DNA of 64,000 nt from Dyadobacter bucti (GTDB taxonomy: Bacteria; Bacteroidota; Bacteroidia; Cytophagales; Spirosomataceae). A program made the position numbers and the translations under genes. Where the stretch lies: positions 62,001-126,000 of the forward strand of contig NZ_SWFP01000005.1 in the NCBI RefSeq assembly GCF_005869225.1, in the 5' to 3' direction. Of the stretch, positions 45,007 through 52,931 are shown one piece after another; within the stretch, counting starts at the first letter, position 1; every line of letters starts with the position of its first letter. The notes under the pieces are model-generated. The model ran no database searches and was not told the DNA's origin. It saw only the letters and a list, made by a program, of their open reading frames with translations.

Positions 45007-45924
45007 ATGAGTTTACTAACCGTAGGATCTGTTGCATTTGATGCCCTCGAAACACCTTTTGGAAAAACAGATAAAATTATCGGCGGTGCTGCCACTTACA
45101 TCACACTAGCTGCATCTTATTTTACCAAACAAAACAATCTCGTAGCCGTGGTAGGAGGTGACTTTCCACAAGAAATGATCTCTCTTCTGGAGGAACATGG
45201 CGTCAATACCGAAGGTCTTGAAATCGTAAAGGAGGGAAAAACTTTCTTTTGGTCTGGAAGGTACCATGAAGACATGAACACCCGGGATACGCTTGAAACT
45301 CAGCTGAATGTAATGGCTGATTTTAATCCTGTTATTCCTGTATCATATCAGGGAACGGAGTATCTGATGCTCGGTAATACGGTTCCTGCCACGCAAAAAC
45401 TGGTCATCGAACGCATGGCGAAACGCCCCAAGCTGATCATGCTTGACACCATGAACCTGTGGATGAACATTGCGATGGATGATCTGAAAGAAGTACTGAA
45501 ACTGGTGGATCTGCTGACGATCAACGACGAAGAAGCGCGCCAGCTCTCAGGCGAATATTCGTTGCGGAAAGCTGCGGCGAAAATTATGGAAATGGGACCA
45601 AAAACATTGATTATCAAAAAAGGCGAACACGGTGCGCTGCTGTTCCAGGGTGAACGCATATTTTTTGCTCCTGCATTGCCGCTTGAAGAAGTTTTTGATC
45701 CGACCGGCGCCGGTGATACTTTTGCAGGAGGATTGATAGGGTATCTCGCGAGCACCGACGATATTTCTTTTGACAATATGAAAAGGGCTATTATTTACGG
45801 ATCTGCTATGGCTTCTTTTTGTGTTGAAAAATTCGGTACGGAACGTCTGGTGAATCTTTCTCAAGAGGAAATAAAAAGCCGGGTACAGGAATTTGTGAAT
45901 TTGTCTAGTTTTGAGATACAATAA
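45007..45924 (+). CDS. PfkB-family carbohydrate/nucleoside kinase
   Basis: Ribokinase-fold kinase of 305 residues. The N-terminal IIGGAATYITLAASYF is the substrate-lid Gly-Gly region. The C-terminal DPTGAGDTFAGG (about 232-243) carries the anion hole and catalytic Asp. DLLTINDEEARQLSG and TLIIKKGEHGALLF are standard. The substrate (ribose, adenosine, fructose 6-phosphate or other) cannot be assigned. It stands alone, with an unrelated glycerophosphodiesterase gene downstream. Confidence 0.9.
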   Translation: MSLLTVGSVAFDALETPFGKTDKIIGGAATYITLAASYFTKQNNLVAVVGGDFPQEMISLLEEHGVNTEGLEIVKEGKTFFWSGRYHEDMNTRDTLETQLNVMADFNPVIPVSYQGTEYLMLGNTVPATQKLVIERMAKRPKLIMLDTMNLWMNIAMDDLKEVLKLVDLLTINDEEARQLSGEYSLRKAAAKIMEMGPKTLIIKKGEHGALLFQGERIFFAPALPLEEVFDPTGAGDTFAGGLIGYLASTDDISFDNMKRAIIYGSAMASFCVEKFGTERLVNLSQEEIKSRVQEFVNLSSFEIQ

Positions 45925-45976
45925 CATTCGAATGGAATGATCACTGAAAAGTCTGTAAGAAAGGGAATTCACACAC

Positions 45977-45996
45977 CCTGCTTGCAGGCTTTTTTG
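45977..45996 (+). terminator. Weak intrinsic terminator after the PfkB kinase gene
   Basis: CCTGCTTGCAGG forms a very short stem (4-5 pairs) followed by CTTTTTTG, 52 bases after the stop. The stem is short, so efficiency is doubtful. Confidence 0.4.
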
Positions 45997-46068
45997 CGTT
46001 ATTAACGGCGTTATAATTTGCCTGTTCAAGATTATTACATTGCTTTTACTCCTAATACAATAATTTAT

Positions 46069-46881
46069 ATGTTACTCAGGAATATCATAGGGTTGTTTTT
46101 ATTGTCTGCAATATCTCTTCCAGGGCGCTCCCAACAGCATACAGGCGGTCTGCCGCAAAGCAAAAACAAGGTTATCGTGATCGCCCACAGGGGTAACCAC
46201 GTAACTGCTCCGGAAAATACGCTTGCATCGTACAGAGAAGCCGCAGATTGCGGGGCCGATTATGTTGAAGTTGATTTAAGGACCACCAAGGATGGGCATC
46301 TGATCGTGTTGCACGATGCAACCGTAGACCGGACAACCAACGGAAAGGGAAGGGTAAATGAAATGACCTTAGCTGAAGTGAAAAAACTGCAGGTTTTTAA
46401 CAGAAATAAAAAAACGCACCGTATTCCGGAATTCCGGGAAGTACTCGCGCTTTGCAAGGATAAGATCCATATTTACCTGGATTTTAAAGATGCCGATGTG
46501 GCGGAAACCTGGAAGCAGATCAAGGCTGCCGGAATGGAAAATCAGATCGTGGTTTATCTCAATAAGCCGACACAATACCACCACTGGAAAGATATTGCGC
46601 CCCAATTGCCCCTCATGACCAGCCTGGCCAAAGAAGTTGTCACGAAAGAGCAACTCGTTCAGTTTCTTGAGAAAACAAATGTAAAGGTTCTTGATAACGT
46701 GTCTGATCCTGAAATGGCGCGAGCTGCTCAAGCCCTCGGCGTATCGGTCTGGCTGGATGTACAAAGCCCGGAGGAGGGGCCTGTATCATGGAAAGATGCG
46801 TTAAATAACGAAGTACAGGGATTACAAACCGACAAGCCCCGGGAATTGATACAATATCTTCAGGCAAATAACTACAGGTAG
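46069..46881 (+). CDS. Secreted glycerophosphodiester phosphodiesterase
   Basis: Hydrolyses glycerophosphodiesters to glycerol 3-phosphate and an alcohol, in the periplasm. The ATG at 46069 starts MLLRNIIGLFLLSAISLPGRS, a signal peptide; a TTG at 46018 would add 17 residues in front of it and is unlikely. The catalytic sets are IAHRGNHVTAPENTLAS, with the HRG..ENT signature, VEVDLRTTKDGHLIVLHDATVDRTTNG, and a later YLDFKDAD. At 270 residues it is a single GDPD domain. Its 3' end is followed by a short ATCCGTG repeat cluster and the convergent tag gene. Confidence 0.93.
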   Translation: MLLRNIIGLFLLSAISLPGRSQQHTGGLPQSKNKVIVIAHRGNHVTAPENTLASYREAADCGADYVEVDLRTTKDGHLIVLHDATVDRTTNGKGRVNEMTLAEVKKLQVFNRNKKTHRIPEFREVLALCKDKIHIYLDFKDADVAETWKQIKAAGMENQIVVYLNKPTQYHHWKDIAPQLPLMTSLAKEVVTKEQLVQFLEKTNVKVLDNVSDPEMARAAQALGVSVWLDVQSPEEGPVSWKDALNNEVQGLQTDKPRELIQYLQANNYR

Positions 46882-46885
46882 GTTT

Positions 46886-46910
46886 ATCCGTGAAAATCCG
46901 TGTATCCGTG
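46886..46910. repeat. Three close copies of ATCCGTG
   Basis: ATCCGTG starts at 46886, 46896 and 46904, within the 38-base gap between the convergent GDPD and tag genes. The copies are spaced 10 and 8 bases apart, about one helical turn. Confidence 0.6.
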
Positions 46911-46919
46911 GCAAAATAG

Positions 46920-47456
46920 TTATCTATTACTTGCCAACTTTAAAAACACCGGGCAATCATCATCGTGGGCGCCGGGCAGATAGCCAGTACTCATCAAAAA
47001 TTCATTTACTATTTCGCCCCCGGTGAATTTAAAAGTTTTCTTGAAGAGCTTAACCCACTCCGCTTTGGTCAAAGGGTGATTTGCGTCAAGCCATTTTTTA
47101 AATGAACCAAATTCTTTTTTCAGTTCAAGGATTTTTTGGGCATTAATAATGGCCGCATTGATTTTCAGCCGGTTTCGGATAATCCCCGGATCCTGCAAAA
47201 GCCTTTCCCGGTCTCCGTCATCATATTGCGCTACTTTTTCAATTGAAAAATTGCTGTATGCTGCTCTGAAGCTTTCCTGTTTTCGGAGCATTAGCGTCCA
47301 GCTAAGTCCTGCCTGGTTAATCTCCAGAAGCAGCCTGCCAAAGAGCTCGTCATCATTGTCGATCGGGAAGCCGTATTGGTTATCGTGGTAATGTTTATGC
47401 AATAAATAATCAGAATTTTCCGACGGGTTATTGATAATGTAATTACAGTATGACAT
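46920..47456 (-). CDS. tag: DNA-3-methyladenine glycosylase I
   Basis: Removes 3-methyladenine from alkylated DNA. The start MSYCNY supplies the zinc-ligand Cys at position 4. HYHDNQYGFP (about 22-31) has the His ligand and adenine-binding region. FGRLLLEINQAGLSWTLMLRKQESFR is the HhH-family core, and GAHDDDC at the C-terminus gives the last His and Cys zinc ligands. At 178 residues it is close to the E. coli enzyme's length. It is in a leftward series with the GyrI-like gene 44 bases upstream. Confidence 0.93.
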   Translation of the reverse strand: MSYCNYIINNPSENSDYLLHKHYHDNQYGFPIDNDDELFGRLLLEINQAGLSWTLMLRKQESFRAAYSNFSIEKVAQYDDGDRERLLQDPGIIRNRLKINAAIINAQKILELKKEFGSFKKWLDANHPLTKAEWVKLFKKTFKFTGGEIVNEFLMSTGYLPGAHDDDCPVFLKLASNR

Positions 47457-47500
47457 GATAAAAAGAGTACATATTAAAGACGTAGTTCGGTGAATCAGGA

Positions 47501-47962
47501 TTACCTCCGGATACCGATCTGAACTTCGGTTATATTTCTTTCAGGATGCTGAAAATCCATATTCAAATAGATTTCCCTGTTTTGCCCGCTCATCATCAGG
47601 CTATCTGCACTCAATGCCAAGATCAGGTTTCCATACATATTACCAAGTTTATCCCAGCTATCATAGAGTTGTCCTGCAACACATTCGAAGGGTTCAAGAT
47701 ATTTGAACTGAAACGTAGATCCTGACAATTCGGTCTCATCCGGTGTGACCGGCAACGCGATAGTCAGTTTGAATTTTGTGTCCGGCTGACCGTCAGCTCC
47801 TTCGTAAATCCAGTAAACCGGTCCCGTAACCTCCAGTTCGTTTTTTACCGCATCCTGATATAAACCTCGCGCTACTATGCGAACATGTTCGGAAATTTCA
47901 CGCAGAGATGTATGGGTTTCGAAGTACAAAACATGTATCGGCTGGATCCTCTTGACTTCCAT
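47501..47962 (-). CDS. GyrI-like effector-binding-domain protein
   Basis: 153 residues from the ATG at 47960-47962; the frame extends to a TTG ten codons earlier. The sequence VKRIQPIHVLYFETHTSLREI and KFKLTIALPV.....GSTFQFKYLEPFECVAGQLYDSWDKLGNMYGNL fits the GyrI-like/AraC effector-binding (SHS2-type) fold, which binds small aromatic or hydrophobic ligands. There is no DNA-binding domain, so it is a standalone sensor or stress protein. The ligand is unknown. It lies 81 bases from the PAP2 gene and 44 from tag. Confidence 0.72.
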   Translation of the reverse strand: MEVKRIQPIHVLYFETHTSLREISEHVRIVARGLYQDAVKNELEVTGPVYWIYEGADGQPDTKFKLTIALPVTPDETELSGSTFQFKYLEPFECVAGQLYDSWDKLGNMYGNLILALSADSLMMSGQNREIYLNMDFQHPERNITEVQIGIRR

Positions 47963-48043
47963 AATTGCAATTTCTAAGTTGGTTTCAGGCAAATAAAAAT
48001 ATCCTGAATGACAACCCTATGTCAGCTGCGCGGATTTTATTTT

Positions 48044-48712
48044 CTAATGTTTCATTTTTCTGACAGTTTTCTGAAGCCAGGGGTAACTGATGTAAAGCAC
48101 CTTGGTAGCGCCGATCCCCACGCCGGCACCCATCAAAACATCGGCCAGCCAATGTTTGTTATTAAATACTCTCAGTGTGCCTACTGCTGTAGCAGTTCCG
48201 TAACCGCCTATGCTGTACAAAACACTGCGCTGACCATATTCTTCGTGTAAAATGGTTGCATTTGTAAAAGCAGTGGTACTATGCCCGGAAGGGAAGGAAT
48301 GGTAATCTTCGCCATTTGGACGGGGATACCGGATAACTCTTTTAAGGCTTTGCGTGACTCCCTGGGCTATTACATTGGACAGCAAGGCCAGAATAACCTG
48401 GTCACCAAGAGAATGTTTCCCCTTAACACCTGACGCGGCCAGTCCCAGGCTTATAACACCCGGGGCATAGGGTAAATAGTCGTCGATGTTCGAGTGAAAA
48501 TGAGGGTATCTTGAAACGACATTTTCCTGCAGATGCCGGCTTATTTTTCCTTGTGTGAGTAATCCGGCAATTGCCAGTGAGGCAGGTGCTATCACATCAA
48601 CTGGCCTAACTACCCACAGCGTCGTATCGGCCTGGGCAAAAGAGGATGAAGGTAGTAAACCGCTGAGAATAAGGAGGCAGAATAATTGCGTCCTGAGAAA
48701 ATGCCGCGTCAT
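48044..48712 (-). CDS. PAP2-family lipid phosphatase
   Basis: Probable membrane or periplasmic phosphatase of lipid-type phosphates. A signal peptide (LFCLLILSGLLPSSSFA) is followed by the three PAP2 motifs: KRVIRYPRP, PSGHSTTAF and RVFNNKHWLADVLMG (RX5HX3D), with the catalytic His residues present. At 222 residues it has fewer membrane helices than typical LpxE. Its ATG overlaps the kdsA stop by four bases, so the two are translationally coupled. This favours a role with lipopolysaccharide or undecaprenyl phosphate, which is inference from neighbourhood. Confidence 0.88.
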   Translation of the reverse strand: MTRHFLRTQLFCLLILSGLLPSSSFAQADTTLWVVRPVDVIAPASLAIAGLLTQGKISRHLQENVVSRYPHFHSNIDDYLPYAPGVISLGLAASGVKGKHSLGDQVILALLSNVIAQGVTQSLKRVIRYPRPNGEDYHSFPSGHSTTAFTNATILHEEYGQRSVLYSIGGYGTATAVGTLRVFNNKHWLADVLMGAGVGIGATKVLYISYPWLQKTVRKMKH

Positions 48713-49521
48713 AGAATTGCTTCACGTACACGCACCAGTCTTTCCAAAAGTCCTTCCAGCTGATCGAGCGGTAGCATATTGGCGCCATCTGATTTCGCCT
48801 CAGCGGGGTTAAAATGCGTTTCTATAAACAATCCGTCGGCCCCGACTGCAATCGCAGCCTTGGCAATTGTCTCAATTAGCTTGGGTTTACCGCCTGTTAC
48901 TCCGGAGCTCTGGTTTGGCTGTTGCAGCGAATGTGTGCAATCCATCACAACAGGCACGCCGAAAGCGCTCATTTCCGGCAAGTTACGGTAATCCACAATT
49001 AAATCTCCGTAACCGAAGGTATTACCTCTGTCCGTCAGCAATACCTGGCATGCAGGATTTATTTCATTCACTTTTTCCACGGCAAACCGCATGGATGCAC
49101 CGGACAGGAATTGCCCTTTTTTGACATTAACTGCCTTTCCTGTTTTTGCAGCTGCTGCCAGTAGCTCTGTTTGCCTGCATAGAAAAGCGGGTATCTGCAG
49201 GACATCCACATACTCCGCCGCGAAAGCTGCTTCATACGATTCGTGTATATCAGTCACGGTAGGTACGCCAAATGTGTCGCCGATTTCCTTCAGGATTTTC
49301 AGTGCTTTTTCATCCCCAATACCGGTGAATGAATCAATTTTAGTACGGTTGGCTTTCCGGTAAGAACCCTTGAAAATATATGGAATACGCAGACGATCAG
49401 TAATGTTCACGATATGGTCAGCAATCCGTAGCGCCATATCCCTTCCTTCAATCGCACAAGGCCCGGCCATCAGAAAGAACAATGGTGAATCTGTATTTTT
49501 TAAGTTCGGTATGGAAATCAT
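48709..49521 (-). CDS. kdsA: 2-dehydro-3-deoxyphosphooctonate aldolase (KDO 8-P synthase)
   Basis: Condenses arabinose 5-phosphate and phosphoenolpyruvate to KDO 8-phosphate for lipid A attachment. KANRTKIDSFTG (substrate loop), TDRGNTFGYGDLIVD and MDCTHSLQQP are diagnostic. The segment AGPCAIE has Cys22 where metal-independent enzymes such as E. coli KdsA have Asn, so this is likely a metal-dependent type. At 270 residues it is normal. The PAP2 gene begins inside its stop. Confidence 0.96.
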   Translation of the reverse strand: MISIPNLKNTDSPLFFLMAGPCAIEGRDMALRIADHIVNITDRLRIPYIFKGSYRKANRTKIDSFTGIGDEKALKILKEIGDTFGVPTVTDIHESYEAAFAAEYVDVLQIPAFLCRQTELLAAAAKTGKAVNVKKGQFLSGASMRFAVEKVNEINPACQVLLTDRGNTFGYGDLIVDYRNLPEMSAFGVPVVMDCTHSLQQPNQSSGVTGGKPKLIETIAKAAIAVGADGLFIETHFNPAEAKSDGANMLPLDQLEGLLERLVRVREAIL

Positions 49522-49752
49522 TTTAATGCTATTCTTTATTTTCTGACAAAAGTTCTGCGAATGTACAGTTATCTCGAATGTTCTTTATACAATCAGGAGA
49601 TTTCTTAAGGGGATGGCTTTAAGCATTTGATTTTCTGCTTTTTTTATTTTCTACCGGCCGGATATAATAAAAGATGCCGACTAAAAAAATTTTGAAAAAG
49701 TGAACTGAAATATCTTTCTTTGTTGCGATTTTAACCAAAAAGTGATTATAAA

Positions 49753-49989
49753 ATGTCAGCAATTGCAGAAAGAGTTAAGCAAATTATCGTCGAAAAACTC
49801 GGCGTTGAAGAGTCGGAGGTAACGCCAGAAGCAAACTTCCAGAACGACTTGGGAGCGGACTCTCTAGATACCGTTGAATTGATTATGGAATTCGAAAAAG
49901 AATTCAATTTATCTATTCCTGATGACCAGGCAGAGAACATTGGTACTGTTGGCCAGGCCGTTGCATATCTGGAAGAAAACGTTAAATAA
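49753..49989 (+). CDS. acpP: Acyl carrier protein
   Basis: Carries fatty-acyl intermediates on a phosphopantetheine arm. [15 protein letters not shown] contains the modified Ser (residue 37 or so). The four-helix sequence [23 protein letters not shown] and the many acidic residues are standard. At 78 residues it is full length. fabF follows after 43 bases and then rnc, the widely conserved acpP-fabF-rnc order. A TATCTTTC at 49711 with TTTG at 49691 could be a weak promoter. Confidence 0.97.
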   Translation: MSAIAERVKQIIVEKLGVEESEVTPEANFQNDLGADSLDTVELIMEFEKEFNLSIPDDQAENIGTVGQAVAYLEENVK

Positions 49990-50032
49990 TTCGTTTTAGT
50001 CCAGTATCATCTTCAATTTCTGTCTCTATTTT

Positions 50033-51286
50033 ATGAGTTTTAAGAGAGTTGTAATTACAGGAATGGGTGCATTAACACCCATTGGAAATGATGTTTCTAC
50101 CTTTTGGAAAAATTTGGTTGCAGGTGTGAGCGGAGCGGCACCTATCACGCATTTCGATGCTGAAAAGTTCCGTACACGTTTTGCCTGTGAAGTGAAGGGC
50201 CTGGATATCAATAATTACATTCCTCGTCAGGAAGCACGTAAAATGGATCCTTTTACCCAATACGCGGTCATTGCCTCTGATGAGGCAATGAAGGACGCCG
50301 GCTTTGACACAGATACGCTTGATCTTGACAAAGCCGGTGTGATTTGGGGTACCGGAATCGGGGGTTTAAAAACTTTTGAAGAAGAAGTGATGAACTTTTC
50401 CGAAAACGGCAAAACTCCGCGATTTAATCCTTTCTTTATTCCAAAAATGATTGTTGACAGTGCGTCGGGAGTGATTTCGATTCGCAATGGTTTCCGCGGG
50501 CCTAATTTTATTACGGTGTCTGCGTGTGCCTCTGCAACGAACGCTCTGATCGATGCATATAATTATATCCGACTGGGTATGATGAATGTATGTATTTCCG
50601 GAGGCTCGGAAGCAGCTGTCACCATTGCGGGAGTGGGAGGTTTTAATGCCCTCAAAGCGTTGTCGGAAAGGAATGATTCACCGGAAACTGCCTCCCGCCC
50701 CTATGATAAAGACCGTGATGGTTTTGTCCTTGGAGAAGGCGGAGCGGCCATTATCCTGGAAGAGCTTGACCATGCAAAGGCACGCGGTGCCAAAATTTAT
50801 GCGGAAATGATCGGGGCCGGAATGTCTTCTGATGCCTATCATATCACCGCTCCTCATCCCGAGGGACTGGGTGCTTTCATGGTGATGAAAAATGCCGTGG
50901 AAAACGCAGGACTTCAGCGTGAAGACATTGACTACATCAACACCCACGGTACTTCTACCCCGATAGGTGACCCTCAGGAAATCAAGGCGATTGAAAAGTA
51001 TTTTGGAGAGCATGCCTATAAAATGAGCATCAGCTCCACCAAGTCTATGACCGGCCATTTATTGGGTGGCGCGGGTGCAATAGAAGCAGCTGCCTGTATT
51101 TTGGCTATTAAAGATCAGGTGATCCCGCCTACGATCAATCATTTTACAGACGATCCGGAGATTAACCCCAGGTTGAACCTTACTTTCAATCAGGCTCAGA
51201 AACGCGAGGTCAATATTGCCCTAAGTAATACTTTCGGTTTTGGCGGTCACAATGCATCCGTCATTTTTAAAAAGTATGAAGGCTGA
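50033..51286 (+). CDS. fabF: 3-oxoacyl-ACP synthase II
   Basis: Elongating ketoacyl synthase of fatty-acid synthesis. The N-terminal RVVITGMGALTPIGND is diagnostic. The active-site Cys lies in SACASATNA near residue 164, and the two His residues in NTHGTSTPIGD near 304 and KSMTGHLLGGAGA near 340. The C-terminal NTFGFGGHNASVIF is conserved. At 417 residues it is normal. It is second in acpP-fabF-rnc. Confidence 0.97.
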   Translation: MSFKRVVITGMGALTPIGNDVSTFWKNLVAGVSGAAPITHFDAEKFRTRFACEVKGLDINNYIPRQEARKMDPFTQYAVIASDEAMKDAGFDTDTLDLDKAGVIWGTGIGGLKTFEEEVMNFSENGKTPRFNPFFIPKMIVDSASGVISIRNGFRGPNFITVSACASATNALIDAYNYIRLGMMNVCISGGSEAAVTIAGVGGFNALKALSERNDSPETASRPYDKDRDGFVLGEGGAAIILEELDHAKARGAKIYAEMIGAGMSSDAYHITAPHPEGLGAFMVMKNAVENAGLQREDIDYINTHGTSTPIGDPQEIKAIEKYFGEHAYKMSISSTKSMTGHLLGGAGAIEAAACILAIKDQVIPPTINHFTDDPEINPRLNLTFNQAQKREVNIALSNTFGFGGHNASVIFKKYEG

Positions 51287-51301
51287 TTAACTTATTACCT
51301 T

Positions 51302-52048
51302 TTGGCAAAGCGAATTCTTATACCGATACTCTCTCTTTTCAGAACCGGAAGCGCTGAGGATAAAAAATTTAAGGAATCGATTGCTCATGTAATTGGTGAC
51401 CGGCCCTCCAATCTTGGCTTGTATCAACTTGCTTTTCGTCACACATCAGCCTCCCGTGAAACGGCTATTAAAGGCTTTCGTGAATCCAACGAACGCCTCG
51501 AATATCTCGGAGACGCCGTTCTGGGTATGGTTGTCGCTGAGTTTCTTTTTACAAAATACCCTTACAAAGATGAGGGCTTCCTTACCGAGATCCGTTCCAG
51601 GATCGTAAATCGCGAATCGCTCAACCAGATTTCCCGCAAATTGGGCCTCGACCATCTGATCGAATACGATGGGAACAGGCGCGGCATGTCGCCACGATCC
51701 TCTATGTACGGCGATGCCCTGGAAGCGTTTGTCGGCGCCATTTATCTTGATAAAGGTTTTCGCTTCACCCGCACTTTTATTATCAGCAAACTCATCACGC
51801 ATTATGATCTGGATAGTATCATTCAGAACAATGCGAACTTCAAGAGCCTGATCATTGAATGGGCCCAGCGGGAAGGAAAGGAAATCCGCTTTGAAATCCT
51901 TGAAGAGCGTGGTACCCGCCACCACCGCGAATTCATCTCCCAGATTCTGGTAAATGACGAGCCTTTTGCTACAGGCAATGGATTTACCAAGAAAAAAGCT
52001 GAGCAGTCCGCTTCTGAACAGGCCTGTGCCTTGCTCGAACTTCGATAA
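51302..52048 (+). CDS. rnc: Ribonuclease III
   Basis: Double-strand-specific endoribonuclease for rRNA and mRNA processing. ERLEYLGDAVLGMVVAEFLF (near residue 63) is the signature with catalytic Glu and Asp. SMYGDALEAFVGAIYLDKG holds the remaining metal ligands. The C-terminal 70 residues form the dsRNA-binding domain (NFKSLIIEWAQREGKEIRFEI, ATGNGFTKKKAEQSASEQA). The only usable start near the 5' end is TTG at 51302, 15 bases after the fabF stop; no in-frame ATG exists before the signature. Confidence 0.95.
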   Translation: MAKRILIPILSLFRTGSAEDKKFKESIAHVIGDRPSNLGLYQLAFRHTSASRETAIKGFRESNERLEYLGDAVLGMVVAEFLFTKYPYKDEGFLTEIRSRIVNRESLNQISRKLGLDHLIEYDGNRRGMSPRSSMYGDALEAFVGAIYLDKGFRFTRTFIISKLITHYDLDSIIQNNANFKSLIIEWAQREGKEIRFEILEERGTRHHREFISQILVNDEPFATGNGFTKKKAEQSASEQACALLELR

Positions 52049-52289
52049 TATTTTCTCCCAATTTATATTCAGATAGTCTATCTTCTCTCGAAAACGGCAG
52101 ATATGTATGTTTGGTCAGTCTGTGCGGCCAAGATCTGTCTTTTTGTCATTATTTTTGTGGGGGCGTTGGTGAATTCGGCCAATATGGCAGTTATTTTGCG
52201 TCTTTTGTTTCAAGGAATGGATGTTGTTATAAAGAGAGCATTACCGCAAGGGTAGGTCTAAAATCTAAAACAATAAAAACCTTATAACA

Positions 52290-52721
52290 ATGAGCACTTT
52301 AGTAAAAACCCATTTCGCAAACCAATCTTATCTTAACGGCTTTTTCGGTAAAGACCTGTTCCACGAGTTCAATACACCTGCGTTTTCAGGAAGTGTTCCT
52401 GCTGTGAACGTCGTCGAAAGTACCGAGGGTTTCAGGATTGAACTGGCTGCACCTGGTTTGCAGAAATCTGATTTCAAATTAAACCTGGAAAAAAACCAGT
52501 TGACGATCTCCGCTCAGAAGGAGCAAAAGAATGAAGAAAACAACGAGAAATATACCCGCAAGGAATTCAAATATACTTCATTCCAACGCACCTTTACATT
52601 GCCGAACAGTGTTGACGGAGATAAAATAGAGGCAAATTATGCTGAGGGAATTTTGTACGTTGCTTTGCCTAAACGTGAAGAAGCAAAAGAAAAACCAGCC
52701 CGTGAAATTGAGATTGCGTAA
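52290..52721 (+). CDS. Hsp20/alpha-crystallin small heat-shock protein
   Basis: ATP-independent chaperone that holds unfolding proteins in large oligomers. The alpha-crystallin domain covers about residues 35-130: PAVNVVESTEGFRIELAAPGLQKSDFKLNLEKNQLTI, the FQRTFTLPNSVDGDKI segment, and GILYVALPK. The N-terminus (FANQSYLNGFFGKDLFHEF) is aromatic and the C-terminal tail lysine-rich. At 143 residues it is typical. The 241-base gap before it shows TATTTTG near 52192, close to a -7 element, with TTG at 52166, but no CIRCE-like inverted repeat. Confidence 0.95.
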   Translation: MSTLVKTHFANQSYLNGFFGKDLFHEFNTPAFSGSVPAVNVVESTEGFRIELAAPGLQKSDFKLNLEKNQLTISAQKEQKNEENNEKYTRKEFKYTSFQRTFTLPNSVDGDKIEANYAEGILYVALPKREEAKEKPAREIEIA

Positions 52722-52740
52722 TAAAATTTCATAATTTTAA

Positions 52741-52771
52741 AAGGCGTTATTTTTTGAATAGCGCCTTTTTT
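52741..52771 (+). terminator. Intrinsic terminator after the Hsp20 gene
   Basis: AAGGCGTTATT and AATAGCGCCTT pair across a short T/G loop with one mismatch, followed by a T-run, 19 bases after the stop. Confidence 0.85.
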
Positions 52772-52931
52772 GATGATTACACGAGGCAGCAAAAGTGTCG
52801 TTTGGCTGGCAGGGTATTTTAAGGACTTACCAAATAGAATATCTTTGTTAAAATATGTTAAATGAGCACGATGCTGGAATAGTTTGTTATTCACTTTGCG
52901 TTATTTAATTCAAAAATAAAAACCCCAACAT

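Noticed and set aside
45977-45996. Strong terminator after the PfkB kinase gene
   Set aside because: The stem is only four to five pairs, so it is listed only as weak.
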